The notes: generated by a model from the sequence alone, not told the origin. Counted from the first letter of the stretch, positions 53,086 to 64,000 are shown. The stretch is DNA of 64,000 nucleotides from Actinernus sp. WN-2022 (GCA_030867875.1 JAOWCC010000577.1:2310660-2374659); one strand, 5' to 3'. Translations and numbers: made by a program.

Positions 53086-53568
53086 GTCTATTGGTCGTAG
53101 TCTATGCGTTTGCATTTTTGTTTTTCTATCTATTGGTTGTAGTCTATGCGTTTGCATTTTGTTTTCTATCTATTGGTTGGAGTCTATGCGTTTGCATTTT
53201 GTTTTCTATCTATTGGTTGGAGTCTATGCGTTTGCATTTTGTTTTCTATCTATTGGTTGGAGTCTATGCGTTTGCATTTTTGTTTTCTATCTTTTGTGGC
53301 GTCTATTCGTTTGCATTTTGTTTTCTATCTATTGGTATTCGTATTTTGTTTTTCTATCTATTGGTATTTGCATTTTGTTTTTCTATCTATTGGTATTTGC
53401 ATTTTTGTTTTCTATCTATTGGTATTTGTATTTTGTTTTCTATCTATTGGTATTTGCAATTTTGTTTTCTATCTATTGGTATTTGAATTTTGTTTTCTAT
53501 CTATTGGTATTTGCATTTTGTTTCCTATCTATTGGTATTTGCATTTTGTTTTCTATCTTTTTTTTTTG
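53086..53568. repeat. Minisatellite, third copy
   Basis: Same array as 47,230-47,712, closer in sequence to the left arm at one unit (GGTATTCGTATTTTG). Confidence 0.85.
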
Positions 53569-53679
53569 GGGTGTCTATGCGTTTCGACGACTGGCTAGTC
53601 TTTGCAAATAGATATGGTTGCGGGTTGGTTCTTCTTTCCATTTGGACACTCACCTTTCTATGGGTATATATCCCACACC

Positions 53680-53931
53680 ATGGATATCGAGAAAGTCCGT
53701 GCTGCTCTACCGTGTTTCGAACCGTATGCTATAGCTCGAAATAGGAAATGGATGCAGGAGGCAGTAGACCATTCGCCAGACGCAGCAAGGTGGGAGCAGG
53801 GTATGCTGCGCTTCTGTTGCCAGCACGAAGCTAGAAAGGCGTGCCAAAGAGAGGGAGTGCCCGAAGTTGCCAAAGAGCAGATGTCCAAAGAGATAGCCGA
53901 TGCATATGTTGCGTGTATAGTGGGCGACTAG
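53680..53931 (+). CDS. Gene C, third copy
   Basis: Intact and identical in translation to the other two. Its convergent partner has lost its 3' half, so the overlapping-stop arrangement is no longer present. Confidence 0.55.
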   Translation: MDIEKVRAALPCFEPYAIARNRKWMQEAVDHSPDAARWEQGMLRFCCQHEARKACQREGVPEVAKEQMSKEIADAYVACIVGD

Positions 53932-53934
53932 GGA

Positions 53935-55252
53935 AATGGTCTTGGTCGAGGACCACAGTATGTATTGGTAGCCCAACGAAGCCGAAGGCAGACACCCACA
54001 GTGGTAGGTAGCTATTTTCGAGGACTTCGAAGTTTTGGTCCTTGTAGGTTTTGTATACCCCACAGAGGCGTCCGGTGTCTGTGTTCCCCCAGTAGATTGC
54101 GTATAGGGTCTTGGTTTGCTTCGATAGCAGTATGGTGTTGCAGTGGATTGCCGATGCCAGAGCCGTCCACTGTGCTGCCAATGGTTGTATCCAGAAGAGG
54201 GGTACCTCGCGGTTGCGCGATAGAGCGAGTACATGTTCCACAGCTCCGCGTGCGGCATCCAAACAGGCTTCCTCTGGCAACAGGCCATACAGAGAGACTT
54301 CGATGCGACAGATACCGCGGGCTTGTATCTCTGCGTTGGCAAACGTCTCCCCAAGCCGCTCGTCTGGGCACTTGCAATAGTTGGCGACGTTGTTGCCTAG
54401 AGTTTCTTGGACACCTGCACACTCTAGCTGGCATACATATTTGTTGTAGTATTTGCCGCGCCACAACGAGCCACATGCGGGATTGCCAAGTAGGAAGGAT
54501 AGACAGTTTTTGCCCACGGTGCTCTCGTTGGGAAGGATCCTGTCTGGTATGTCCTCCTCGTACATGTCTGGTGGTAGGAAGTTGTGCTCGAGCACGAGGT
54601 GGTCCAACAGTGCCTGTCTATCTAGGCACCCCGAGAAGTCCTGTGTAGCATCCAAAGCGTAGAGTCCCACGCCATCCAGACGTAGATCTCGGAGGAAATT
54701 GGGTAGACAAACGAAGAGTTCTTCCAGCTGGATATCGGCTACATCGATTTTTGCAACCACAATGGCAGCTGGTATTGGACTGGTGGGATTTTTTCCTTGG
54801 TAGACATCCAATACGTGGGAGTCTTGGCCTAGGATCCCCAGAACCGTTTGTCGGTATAGCGAACGGCCTCGACCTTCGTAGGGGCAAGTTGCCACAATGC
54901 GCACGTGCAGAGTTGCTGGGAGTCCTGCAGATGTTGCATGTGCACGAATGTTGGCAAGGAAGGCTTTTGCCACTGCCCCTGCTGCCGATACTGCGCTCCC
55001 TCCAGCGCGAGTTCGAGACACCTGGGTGTTGGAGAGCAGACCCCATAGGTAGATATCGTCTACAAAGACATCGGAGACTGGCTGCAACTCGGTGCGGAGT
55101 TCGTCTGGACGGCCAACTGGAAGGTAGTCCACTTCTGCGATGTCGGAAGCGAGGTTGCCTTCGAAGACATTCTGCAGTAGGACGTGTCGGTCTGTGCGCT
55201 CGCCAACGGAGCGGAGGCCCATGTCTGCAGCGGATGCGTACTTCTGTGCCAT
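53935..55252 (-). pseudogene. Gene B, third copy, 3' truncated
   Basis: From the ATG at 55,252 the frame holds the complete N-terminal half, including YALDATQDFSG, YYNKYVCQLE and ICRIEVSLYG. It then ends at the 1.29-kb deletion and runs on through the antisense of gene C to about 53,831. Coiled coil and C-terminal domain are missing. This is the only copy in the window with all three Rep-like motifs in one frame. Confidence 0.75.
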
Positions 55253-55501
55253 GTTGGTTGGTTGGTTGTAGTAGTAGTAGTAGAAACTTGTGTTCCCAAT
55301 ACCTATATATTTCCCTTTGTTCAAATGGTTGATTGCATACGTTCCAACTACCCTCCATGGGCCAGGCCATGTGGTGCACATACACTTTCCTTGGTGTGGC
55401 ACAAAAAAAGTGCTCTACCGTTGGTTGCAGGCCCCAGGGCAGCTCCAGAGCACGGTAGTTGAAACAGGGTAGTTGAAACCCAAACACATCGGGGACGGAT
55501 T

Positions 55502-55681
55502 TTAGGTGTTGTGGTTTCGTAGTTCTTCCTTAAACTTTTCGGTAGTTTGTTTACGTACACCGGCAAGGAAAACGGCTGGATCCGCTCCCATAGGATTATC
55601 ATCAGGAATATCCATCTTCCATCCACGTAAATAGTTCTTTAAAGGGCGTACTCGAACAAATGTTGGTGTGTGCTCAGCCAT
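55502..55681 (-). CDS. Gene A, third copy
   Basis: Identical to the copies at 41,501 and 50,897; intact. Confidence 0.55.
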   Translation of the reverse strand: MAEHTPTFVRVRPLKNYLRGWKMDIPDDNPMGADPAVFLAGVRKQTTEKFKEELRNHNT

Positions 55682-55941
55682 GATATAATACCTTATTAAC
55701 AACACTCCTCTAATAGGGTGTTAGAATACAATAAATTCACTATAAACCAAGTGTTCGAATAAATGTTAACATATGCAGTACCATGGATGGATATACTGCA
55801 TAGTAATCACTTCTCTAATAGGGCGTTAAAATGTAAAAAATACGACGAAAAAAATAGTACAACAAAACTGCTCCAATCCGGAAAAAAAAGCTGTAGAAAC
55901 CGATTACTTAATATAATTTATAAATACAATAAATGAACTAT

Positions 55942-56108
55942 AGTAGTATCGTACCTGGCGTGTTCTGGCGCACGTTGTATTTTTTTGTTGTTTTTTCATC
56001 TAATGGACCCCGAACGAAGTGAGGGCTGAACGAAGTGAGGATGTCCATTAGATGAAAAAACAACAAAAAAATACAACGTGCGCCAGAACCGCCAATTACT
56101 ATACTACT
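55942..56108. repeat. Outer terminal hairpin, third copy
   Basis: Same as 51,337-51,503, followed by the same TATCG and flank. Copied with the flank by the tandem duplication, not by a new insertion. Confidence 0.85.
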
Positions 56109-57639
56109 TATCGTATGGAATTTTCACTATTATCGTTGTAATGTTCTCAGTACCTCTAATAAAATGTTTCAAAACCTTCGCTTTCCCTTGTAGTCATTAT
56201 CTTTCGTATCCATGGCGATTTTTGGGGCGTTTAACCTTGAGTTAGGGTGGTTTTTGAATTCTCGATTAATCGCTCATACAAATCGTAAGCTTGGGTAACC
56301 TGTGATTTCAACGGTCAAATAATTTCAAACTTTGAGCTTGGGCTGCCTGTGGTAACGACGAAATCAGATAGGCCGACATATGTGGGATAAAGTGAGTGTC
56401 ACAACATTTAAAACAATGAAATCTGAACTTAAAGATGCTGTTTCTCAAATGGAATCGGCCAACCAGTTTTGTTTGAATTAGACCCAGATGATGACGGGCC
56501 TTAAAGACCCTGTGTCCGAGCCCATGGTGCTTTGCGCGCGCAAATCATTTTCGCAGGCTACGAAAATCAGAAAGATCGTTGTTGTTGTTATGTGACTCCT
56601 GAATCTTTCGAAATCCATCCCTAGTTTGGGCCATCGTGTAATTATTCATAGGTATATACATGTATGCTTAACTGACTTTCTTTTATCTTAACATTTGTAC
56701 ATGTATATATATACTTTTTTAAATGAAACTTTAGTTCGAATATTTCTTTGAACCCGGTCTAGAGTGGCGAGTAGAGGAATGCCGGAGAAAGGATCGAGAC
56801 AGCGAGGCGAAGTGACTCGACAAATAATCCTTCAGCAGTCCACATTTTACTTTCTCTAGGTCTACAAGTCATAGAGAACACTTGTGGTTCAAAAGGACTA
56901 CTACGTGAGTTTCCCGGGGATTTGCTGCACTAAGGGACCGGCGGGCTTCGTTGGAAATACAAAACACAAAGCAACCACTTCTGGTATCAAGAACATTCGT
57001 AATTATAATTTCGCACGGCTAAGCTCCACTGAGGTGTTACGACTTATCTGTATCTGTATATGTTTTGCATTTTTATTAGCAGAGAAAGCAATGTCCTTAA
57101 CCTTTTTTTTTCATCCTCCAGTATGTACAGAAAGTCTTGCTACCAAAACTACGATCGCGGGTCAAACTCCAATCTGCCGAGTTCAGCTGTTACTTCGCTG
57201 TGAGTTTGACTCGAGTGCGAGTACGACATTTCATTTTGCTCTCAAAATATATCATTCGCAAGGAAAGTAGAGATCTTCAAATACAGATAAGCAATACTGG
57301 AGACATGAAAACAAGGTAACAAGAGTATGTGTTTGCTTGTAGAGTTGTGAAAAGTCGCACTCGTAAATCGAATTAGAATCTAAAGACAGAACAACTGGCT
57401 TCCTGCCGAGTACTGTTCAAATCATATTCGAAACATCCGGGGGAAATTCGTGGGCTCGATTGGGTTTTTAATCCGGTAGAAATTATGAAATTCGTTATCC
57501 AAAGTGTATGTGTACTTCTTTTATGAAACTCATAAACAATCGAGAGCATTTTAGTTCGCCTAAAAGCTGGCCTTTAATTTATACGGCAGTTGATAAACAA
57601 ACTAATCATAACATTGGCGCAAAGCGCCATAGGCTCGGA

Positions 57640-58480
57640 CACAGGGTCTTTAAATATGGTTTCAGGAAGCACTTAACATCTAGTCATAGATTGTTCTGGA
57701 GCCAAATGGAGATATACTTTGAACAAAATGGCACTCAGTCTATCGCATTTATTAAGCCCAACGTAGCTGGTTTGGAAACAAGCATTGCTGTATACGTAAA
57801 TAACAGAATTTGCAAGGGCGTTTCTTACATACCGAATGCTAACGATAATGTACTTTGGCTCAAGCTCGATAAGCTATTTACCTTGGAACAGTATATCTTA
57901 GCCCGAAAACTCGGTCATAGCAAGCAACCAAGATTGTATTTCCGACTTAGAAAACGAAATCATTAAATGTGCGCAAAAAGGAGACATTTTATTACAAGGC
58001 GATTTGAACGCGCGCACCGGTGACTTACAAGAGTTTGTCTTATTGGACGATGACGAATTCCTTGATCTCCCAGAAGACTATGAGATTGATTCTGCCGATT
58101 GGAGATATTCACAAGATACTATATGTGACCGAAGGGGTCGGCTAGTAATCGACCTGTGTACTGAAAATTATCTTAGAATTCTCAATGGGAGAACAATTGG
58201 CGACACCAGCGGCAAAAAGACCTGTTTTCAATATAATGGCAGCTCTCTCGTAGATTACGTAATTGTGCAACATAGCATTATACCAATTGTAAGGTATTTT
58301 AAAATGGGCAACCTTTTACCGCATTTATCGGATCATTGTTGCATTTCATATGACTTAAATATGAGCACTCCCTCAGTTACAAATCACGATACTCATTACA
58401 CCAAAGTTAAAAAGTTCGGGAAAATAGTCTGGAATGAAAAAGCAGCAACCTCTAGATTCAGAACAATACCGAACTAAATG
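57640..58480 (+). pseudogene. Non-LTR retrotransposon endonuclease fragment
   Basis: Forward frames read FIKPNVAGLETSIAVYVNN and RICKGVSYIPNANDNVLWLK, then after a frame break near 57,900 GDILLQGDLNARTGD, GRLVIDLCTENYLRILNGR and GSSLVDYVIVQ, ending LLPHLSDHCC. The GDLNARTG and SDH motifs are those of the APE-type endonuclease of LINEs. At least one frameshift splits it and the RT domain is absent. Confidence 0.85.
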
Positions 58481-58577
58481 TTCCCAATTGTTATGTGGTC
58501 ATACTGAAAACTGTGACGTAAACCAACTGACACACGTATGGGAAGCCATATCATTCAAAAGTGGTACGAGTTCACGA

Positions 58578-58857
58578 TTGGTGATCGAGAATGACGATCG
58601 CTATGGTCGAAAAAACGATTGGTGATCGAGAATGACGATCGCTATGGTCGAAAAAACCGATTGGTGATCGAGAATGATGATCGCTATGGTCGAAAAACGA
58701 TTGGTGATCGAGAATGACGATCGCTATAGTCGAGAATATCGACTATCGATTGGTGATCCTGAATAACGATCGCTATGGTCGAAAAAACGATTGGTGATCG
58801 AGAATGACGATCGCTATAGTCAAGAATATCGACTATCGATTGGTGATCGAGAATAAC
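58578..58857 (+). repeat. Minisatellite left of foldback, about 41-bp units
   Basis: GATTGGTGATCGAGAATGAC with GATCGCTATGGTCGAAAAA recurs about six times. The same array in reverse lies at 60,540-60,790, on the far side of the foldback. Confidence 0.9.
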
Positions 58858-59324
58858 CACAGGAAGCCCAAGCTCTGTTTATGTAAATTTAATTTATAAG
58901 GGTTTTTATGGGATTTTTTTAATCTGGCTTTTCGATATATATACTGTAATAAAATGAATAAAACTTGCCTGGTGTCTATAATATGTGTCTTGTACGTAGT
59001 TTAAGCGAATTTTACATCCCTTACTCTACATACTATTAAAAGAAGAAATGGATGCATATGGTAGGAGACGAACTTCAAATCTCGGGTTCAAAGCCACTCA
59101 CGTTTGGTTCGATTTTTTCACTAAAATCGCATCAATTTTATATGTTAACACCATCAGCATACGCAGTGATAAATTTCCAGTCTATCTGTGCCAACCAAAC
59201 GAAGATATCTGTATTTGCCGAGATACAAGCCACTGTTGAGTCCGTCACTCGAACATCAACAGTATCTATTCCAAAAGCCTCCTGCCATTTAATTGAAATA
59301 ATCCCCATTTCTCGAGCCTGAGTC

Positions 59325-59398
59325 GAACTCCAAATCGTTGGATTCGAAGCGCGCGCCCTACACCACTTTAACCACAGAGGTCAGAGCCGATTCGCTTG
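59325..59398 (-). other. tRNA-like sequence
   Basis: On the minus strand CTGTGGTTAAAGTGG (A-box like) and GGAGTTCGACTC (B-box like) at tRNA spacing. A relic SINE head is the likeliest reading; part of it is mirrored in the right arm near 59,840. Confidence 0.4.
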
Positions 59399-59408
59399 TA
59401 GGCCAGTT

Positions 59409-59809
59409 CCCCGGGGGGGGGGGGGGGGGTACTCTACCCAAAGTTGGGTAGGGGTGTGCCGCTGGGGCTCTGAAACCCTTACCCTGTTTAAGACAAAAAA
59501 AACTCAACTTTCCATACCCTGTTCAAGACAAAGTGTTAAAATATTCCCTCTATAAGACAAATAACAAATTATCTATACTTGGATGTCAGTGTTTATTGTG
59601 ATCTTGTATATGGTGTCATAACTAAATAAGTCTTCATCAAGCACTAGACTGAATAACGGCACTAGATAAATACCATACCCTGTTCAAGATCTGTCGATGT
59701 GAAAATGGCTACCCTGTCTAAGATCAGAAACTCGAAAAACCATACCCTGTCCAGCGGATCATCCCCGTATAGTCCATATATGGGAGTACTCCCCCCCCCC
59801 CCCCCCCCG
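59409..59809. mobile_element. MITE with G-run/C-run ends and 8-bp target duplication
   Basis: It begins CCCC then a G run and TACTCTACCC, and ends GGGAGTACT then a C run. GGCCAGTT flanks it on both sides (59,401-59,408 and 59,810-59,817). The interior has repeated CCATACCCTGTTCAAGAC words. Relatives are at 36,776-37,163 and, as one end only, near 62,100-62,222. Confidence 0.85.
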
Positions 59810-60539
59810 GGCCAGTTTCATTGTCAACTTGTTTGAAATTGTGTTCGACTCAGGCTCGATAAATGGGGATTATTTCAATTAAATGGCAAGAGGCTCTTGG
59901 AATAGATACTGTTGATGTTCGAGTGATTGGGATCGAGGATTGGGGGAAAGGGAAAGTCAAGGTCAAGATGAGAACTGCACAACACAACACACATTTACCT
60001 TCAAAGCTGTATAGATGACTTTTCAACAACTGTATAGTCCAAAATAAAGTACGTACAGTAAAGATGCGTCAGAAGTCATTTATTGCGCACCCATGCAGGG
60101 TAGCCTTGATACTGTCGATAATCCCACTGTGGTACCCCGCTTCGGTAGAATTTATGCTAGTGCCTAGGTCTCTGTCCGCGTGTTGGCGGTTGGCTGTCAC
60201 CACTTTGGCGAGTCACCGTATTTTGGCTCGTTCTGGCGAGATTTTGGCGGAATCGATGCGATTTTCGTGAAAAAATCGACCCAAACTCTGAAGCCGAGAT
60301 TTGAAGTTCGTCTCCTACCTTCCATTTCTTCTTTTAATAGTATGTAGAGTAAGGGATGTAAAATTCGCCAAAATTCGCTTAAACTACGTATAGACACAGC
60401 CATTAAGACACATATTATAGACACCAGGTAAGTTTTATCCATTTTATTACAGTGTATTTATCGAAAATCCAGATTTAAAAATTCCCATACAAACCCTTAT
60501 AAAATTAAATTTACATAAACAGAGCTTGGGCTTCCTGTG

Positions 60540-60790
60540 GTTATTCTCGATCACCAATCGATAGTCGTTATTCGCGACTATAGCGATCGTCATTATCGAT
60601 CACCAATCGTTTTTTCGACCATAGCGATCGTTATTCTCGATCACCAATCGATAGTCGATATTCTCGACTATAGCGATCATCATTTTCGATCACCAATCGG
60701 TTTTTTCGACCATAGCGATCGTCATTCTCGATCACCAATCGTTTTTTCGACCATAGCGATCGTCATTCTCGATCACCAATCGTGAACTCG
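60540..60790 (-). repeat. Minisatellite right of foldback, inverse array
   Basis: Inverse of the array at 58,578-58,857: TTCTCGATCACCAATCG with CGACCATAGCGATCG recurs about six times. Confidence 0.9.
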
Positions 60791-60977
60791 TACCACTTTT
60801 GAATGATATGGCTTCCCATACACGTGAACCGGTTTGTAAAACTATCTCAAGATGGAGCCAATCAAAGAGTTCGTTAGATCCGAATGCCTCAGTTTCCATG
60901 GCCACGACTCAATCAACCAATCGGGGACGAGGTACAGATTCTGTACCGGAAGAAACGAAAATCTCTACTCGGGAGGC

Positions 60978-61072
60978 CAGAGGCTCGTCGCTTCGTGACT
61001 CGTGCTGAAATCAAGCCTGCGGCTCGATTTCAGCTGGTCTCGCTTCGGTCGACCGACGATTTCGAGCCTCTG
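60978..61072. repeat. Imperfect inverted repeat
   Basis: CCAGAGGCTCG and its inverse enclose GCTGAAATCAAGCC and GGCTCGATTTCAGC. A compact nested hairpin; possible remnant of a small foldback. Confidence 0.5.
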
Positions 61073-61079
61073 GTATCCA

Positions 61080-62035
61080 GGGTAACTTTAATACGACTCC
61101 ACAATAGAATCGTAAACTGGACATGATCCGAACTGAGAAATCGGGCCATTTACTACATATTTTAAGCCATTACTTTTGAGAGGAACGAATAAACACGACA
61201 CTACTGCAATGTTCAAGTGCACAGTGCGCCAAAGGCCTGGCCCGAGTAATTTATTACACATACGTAAACCCGAGGGCTCCCTGTGTTCTTCCCGCCATGC
61301 ACTGCAACACTATTTCCCGGAATAAAGGAAGGAAGTAAATTGTACGTGTGTGAGTCAGGTACCGTCTATCGGCATTCGGCAAAGATTCAAAGGAATTTTA
61401 GGTTGGACTTTTCTAGCAGTGGACTGAACATTAATAACCTGCCCTTCAAAAGATTATTACACGACTGATCGGGATCAAAGAAACACAATTTTGTTGAGTC
61501 AAGTTTAGTTGGGCTTGCACTGTGTTAACCGTATCGTTAGTCACCTTCAAAATCAAATGGTCTGAACTCTGAAGAAGATAAAGAAATTAAGTGGGGCAGT
61601 TAATCTCCGACAGAAGGTAGGTTAGCTACGTCTACTTTCGATTTATTATCTTTCTTTTGATTTCATTGAATCATTTTTTTTTACAATTGTCTATGTAATA
61701 TGTTCGTAACTGAAACCCATAATTGCATAAATCGACATGTGAAATGTTCTTTTTAGACTTATTAATAGAATAATAGGTAGTTCTTTCGTCTCTTGTCGTT
61801 ACAATCGAGTGTACTGAACGGAAGGTTTGTTATGCGGGCTAGCTGATCCAGTTGTGATGTAGTAGTACGTAGCACCGTTTCAGCGATGCTCACCACAGGT
61901 ATATCCCAAGCTGACAATAAGTGACTTCGAAATTACAGTGAATGTATGGGTTTCTCCTACTTGTTTTATTTTGCAAAGAATTGAAATCGATGTTTAGACT
62001 TCACCTACATTGTACTTGTTTCTTGTTTCAGCAAA
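61080..62035. other. Intergenic, no gene seen
   Basis: AT-rich sequence without supported features. Confidence 0.4.
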
Positions 62036-62039
62036 ACAT

Positions 62040-62222
62040 TGCAAAAAGGTTTGTCCCGTCTCAGACTTATATGTAGAGGATGAAATTGGGACCCCAACTC
62101 AGACTTACAGTAGAAGGTCATAATCCCTGCCCCATCCAGTGGCACATATACATTGTACCGAAATCCCATAAAGGTTTATATGGGAGTACTTAATAACCCC
62201 CTCCCCCCCCCCCCCCCCCCCA
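62040..62222. mobile_element. One end of the G/C-run MITE family
   Basis: CCAGTGGCACATATACATTG, then TATGGGAGTACTT and a C run, match the right end of the MITE at 59,409-59,809 with changes. The other end is missing. Confidence 0.5.
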
Positions 62223-62650
62223 AAAAAAGCCAGGGCACCAATACAGTCACAAATGCGACCAAATTACTATCACTTGCGACTAAAACTTTTCGGGCTGTTG
62301 CAAATTTGGCAAATAGTTTTCACCTAGATAAATGTGATTGAATAAATAAATGAAAGTCTTGTACGTGTGTTACATGTATGCTTTGAACATTGAGATTTTA
62401 CAATTTTTCAGCAAAATCATGCACCACTTACCTTCATTTTCCCCTTTAAACAAGTGACATAAATCTTCCCTCAGACACCATTTTAAAGTGGTCTCTTTTT
62501 AAAAATATGTCATGGGTGCAGTTTTTTGTCATAAGACTGCTGGATTCTGTTTTTTTTTTCAACTAAAAATTGCGAACTTGCAACCAAATCTTCGTAGCTA
62601 GTCGTAAAATGCAACTAAAACTTTTGTTTAATTCTGAGCCCTGATTATAT

Positions 62651-63858
62651 CACAGGCAGCCCAAGCTCTATTTTTGTGTCATTATTGCGAGATTTTGCAG
62701 AAATTAATAAAATGTAAGAAATCTATACAGTACTCAAATAAAGGTTACATACCTCTTTACAGTTGTGTTATTAATTGTCCTGTATACTCCTGGGGTCATT
62801 TTAGCTACTTTAACAAGATTTCCAATTCACCGTCCCAGCTGTTACATAAAATTACAAGGCTGGATCACGCTAACCCTAAAGTCCAATGTTCTTTCCTTCA
62901 CCTGCATCCTCCATGGTGATCACAGTTACTTTTTAGCCTGATTAATTGTCTCTTTTCCACAACTTTTTTCAATGCTGCGATGCCTGTGATAGACTCCGTG
63001 CTGACCACGTCCACACGTGCGCAATTTCAAAATAACTGCTGCACTCCCATTGGTTGGTTGGTATGAGCTTTCCCGCTAGATTTGATCCCGCCAGGGTGTA
63101 CAATAGTCGTGTTTGGCACAACTCATCGAAAACTAACAGGGTGCTAGTGATTAAAGAGAAGCCATATAAAGGTTTTCCCCGTCCAATCGTATCAGGGACA
63201 AATTTTTTTTTTAATCGCTCCTGGGAAAACCTGCTCACGACATCCAAATCACAACATCATGGCTTCTCTGTAATCACTAGCACCCTGTTAGTTTTCGATG
63301 AGTTGTGCCAAACACGGCTATCGTACACTCTGGCGGGATCAAATCTAGCGGGAAAGCTCGTACCAACCAACCAATGGAAGTGCAGCAGTTATTTTGAAAT
63401 TGCGCACGCGTGGACGTGGTCGGCACGGAGTCTACCACAGGCATCGCAGCATTGAAAAAAGTTGTGGAAAAGAGACTATTAATCGGGCTAAAAAGTAACT
63501 TTGATCACCATGGAGGATGCAGGTGAAGGAAAGAACATTGGACTTTAGGGTTAGCGTGATTTTGTGACAATATTCTGCGTAAATTCGCAATACGAGGGGA
63601 TTTTCGGCGATCGCCATCGTTGGATGTGAGGTGAAGTCTCCAGCCTTGTCATTTTATATAACAGCTGGGACGGTGAATTGGAAATCTTGTTAAAGTGGCT
63701 AAAATGACCCCAGGAGTACACAGGACAATTAATAACACAACTGTAAAGAGGTATGTACATGTAACCTTTATTTGAGTACTGTATAGATTTCTTACATTTT
63801 ATTAATTTCTGCAAAATCTCGCAATAATGACACAAAAATAGAGCTTGGTCTGCCTGTG
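62651..63858. mobile_element. 1.2-kb foldback with CACAGGCAGCCCAAGCTC tip
   Basis: Tip at 62,651 and inverse at 63,858 (one base differs: GGTCTGCC). The arms extend almost to a centre near 63,210, sharing ACAAAAATAGAGCTTGG, AGTACACAGGACAATTAATA-like and AACTAACAGGGTGCTAGTGA in inverse. The right arm has an extra 100 bp near 63,560-63,655. An AT-rich target makes the target duplication ambiguous. Frames of up to 133 codons in the arms are not genes. Confidence 0.85.
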
Positions 63859-64000
63859 ATTATTATACCTTAAACAAGGACCTGGTTAGGTTAGGTTAGG
63901 GTTTAGGAGTGATCTCTAACTTTTGTTATCATGCAAAATTCAAATCAAACACTTGAATGTTTAATGTGTAAAATAACAGTCAAGAGTTGATAAACAGTTC

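Larger units (their letters stand above)
52792..57395 (+). repeat. Tandem segmental duplication, unit 2
   Basis: Direct copy of 46,936-52,790. It is shorter because 1,292 bp equivalent to 48,079-49,370 are missing at 53,935, where four filler bases AATG sit; it retains the 37 bp missing from unit 1. The part 56,114-57,395 duplicates host flank 51,509-52,790. Confidence 0.9.
58858..60539. mobile_element. Foldback with CACAGGAAGCCCAAGCTC tip
   Basis: Tips at 58,858 and 60,539; the arms (58,858-59,320 and 59,845-60,539) share ATTTACATAAACAGAGC, TTACATCCCTTACTCTACAT and CATTTAATTGAAATAATCCCC in inverse. One arm has extra sequence, so symmetry is partial. A MITE (59,409-59,809) sits in the loop. 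No coding capacity. Confidence 0.8.

Noticed and set aside
63054..63455. 133-codon frame in the 62.65-63.86 kb foldback
   Set aside because: It crosses the palindrome centre, so its second half repeats the first in another guise; not protein-like.
63878..63910. GGTTAGGTTAGGGTTTAGG, telomere-like
   Set aside because: Only two or three imperfect units; not a telomeric array.

Overview
The window is AT-rich, intron- and repeat-type DNA from a metazoan nuclear genome, most likely a cnidarian (coral or sea anemone). This is inferred from the mix of old non-LTR (LINE) fragments, a DIRS-like element, a Penelope-like element, tRNA-derived SINE sequence, abundant foldback/MITE elements and microsatellites, and from the absence of bacterial-style gene packing. 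Only one possible stand-alone host gene (31.3-32.3 kb, coiled coil) and one broken host-like coding relic (split between 40.8-41.0 and 51.75-51.9 kb) could be seen.

Layout. 0-8.5 kb: CCCATATGGG-rich tandem repeat, LINE remnants, a SINE, and a 359-bp satellite present in both orientations. 8.5-19 kb: foldback element at 10.1-10.7 kb, a decayed DIRS-like retrotransposon (minus strand, 16.97 to 13.25 kb) with a foldback nested in it, then a Penelope-like reverse transcriptase relic (17.0-17.8 kb). 19-30 kb: a MITE with twelve 21-bp CACGTG repeats, tRNA-like sequences, a degenerate 60-bp-class tandem array, a LINE reverse transcriptase relic and a decayed coiled-coil ORF. 30-40 kb: a cluster of palindromic repeats, the coiled-coil gene, several foldbacks, and a LINE copy lying inside a large foldback.

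The striking part is 41-57.4 kb. A 10.4-kb near-perfect palindrome (41,076-51,503) is flanked by a 5-bp direct repeat TATCG. Each arm carries the same four genes (called A-D here): a 59-aa protein, a long protein with motifs resembling rolling-circle Rep proteins, a small convergent protein, and an HTH/coiled-coil/membrane protein. Each outer end is itself a long hairpin with two 13-bp direct repeats in its loop; the arms meet at a 240-bp non-palindromic centre that has its own hairpin. The element is GC-richer than its surroundings, its arms are nearly identical, and it sits inside a smaller foldback element (7-bp duplication GTAACGA) that in turn split a host-like coding sequence. Later, 5.9 kb of the right arm plus flank was duplicated in tandem (52,792-57,395). 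Each of the three copies of the long gene has a different lesion. I do not recognise this element as a named transposon or virus family; a self-replicating, hairpin-ended element integrated as a head-to-head dimer is my favoured reading.

57.4-64 kb: a LINE endonuclease relic, a foldback whose palindrome continues into flanking minisatellites, a nested MITE with G/C-run ends and an 8-bp target duplication, and a 1.2-kb foldback. Several of the foldbacks across the window share the same tip, CACAGGCAGCCCAAGCTC, with unrelated interiors.
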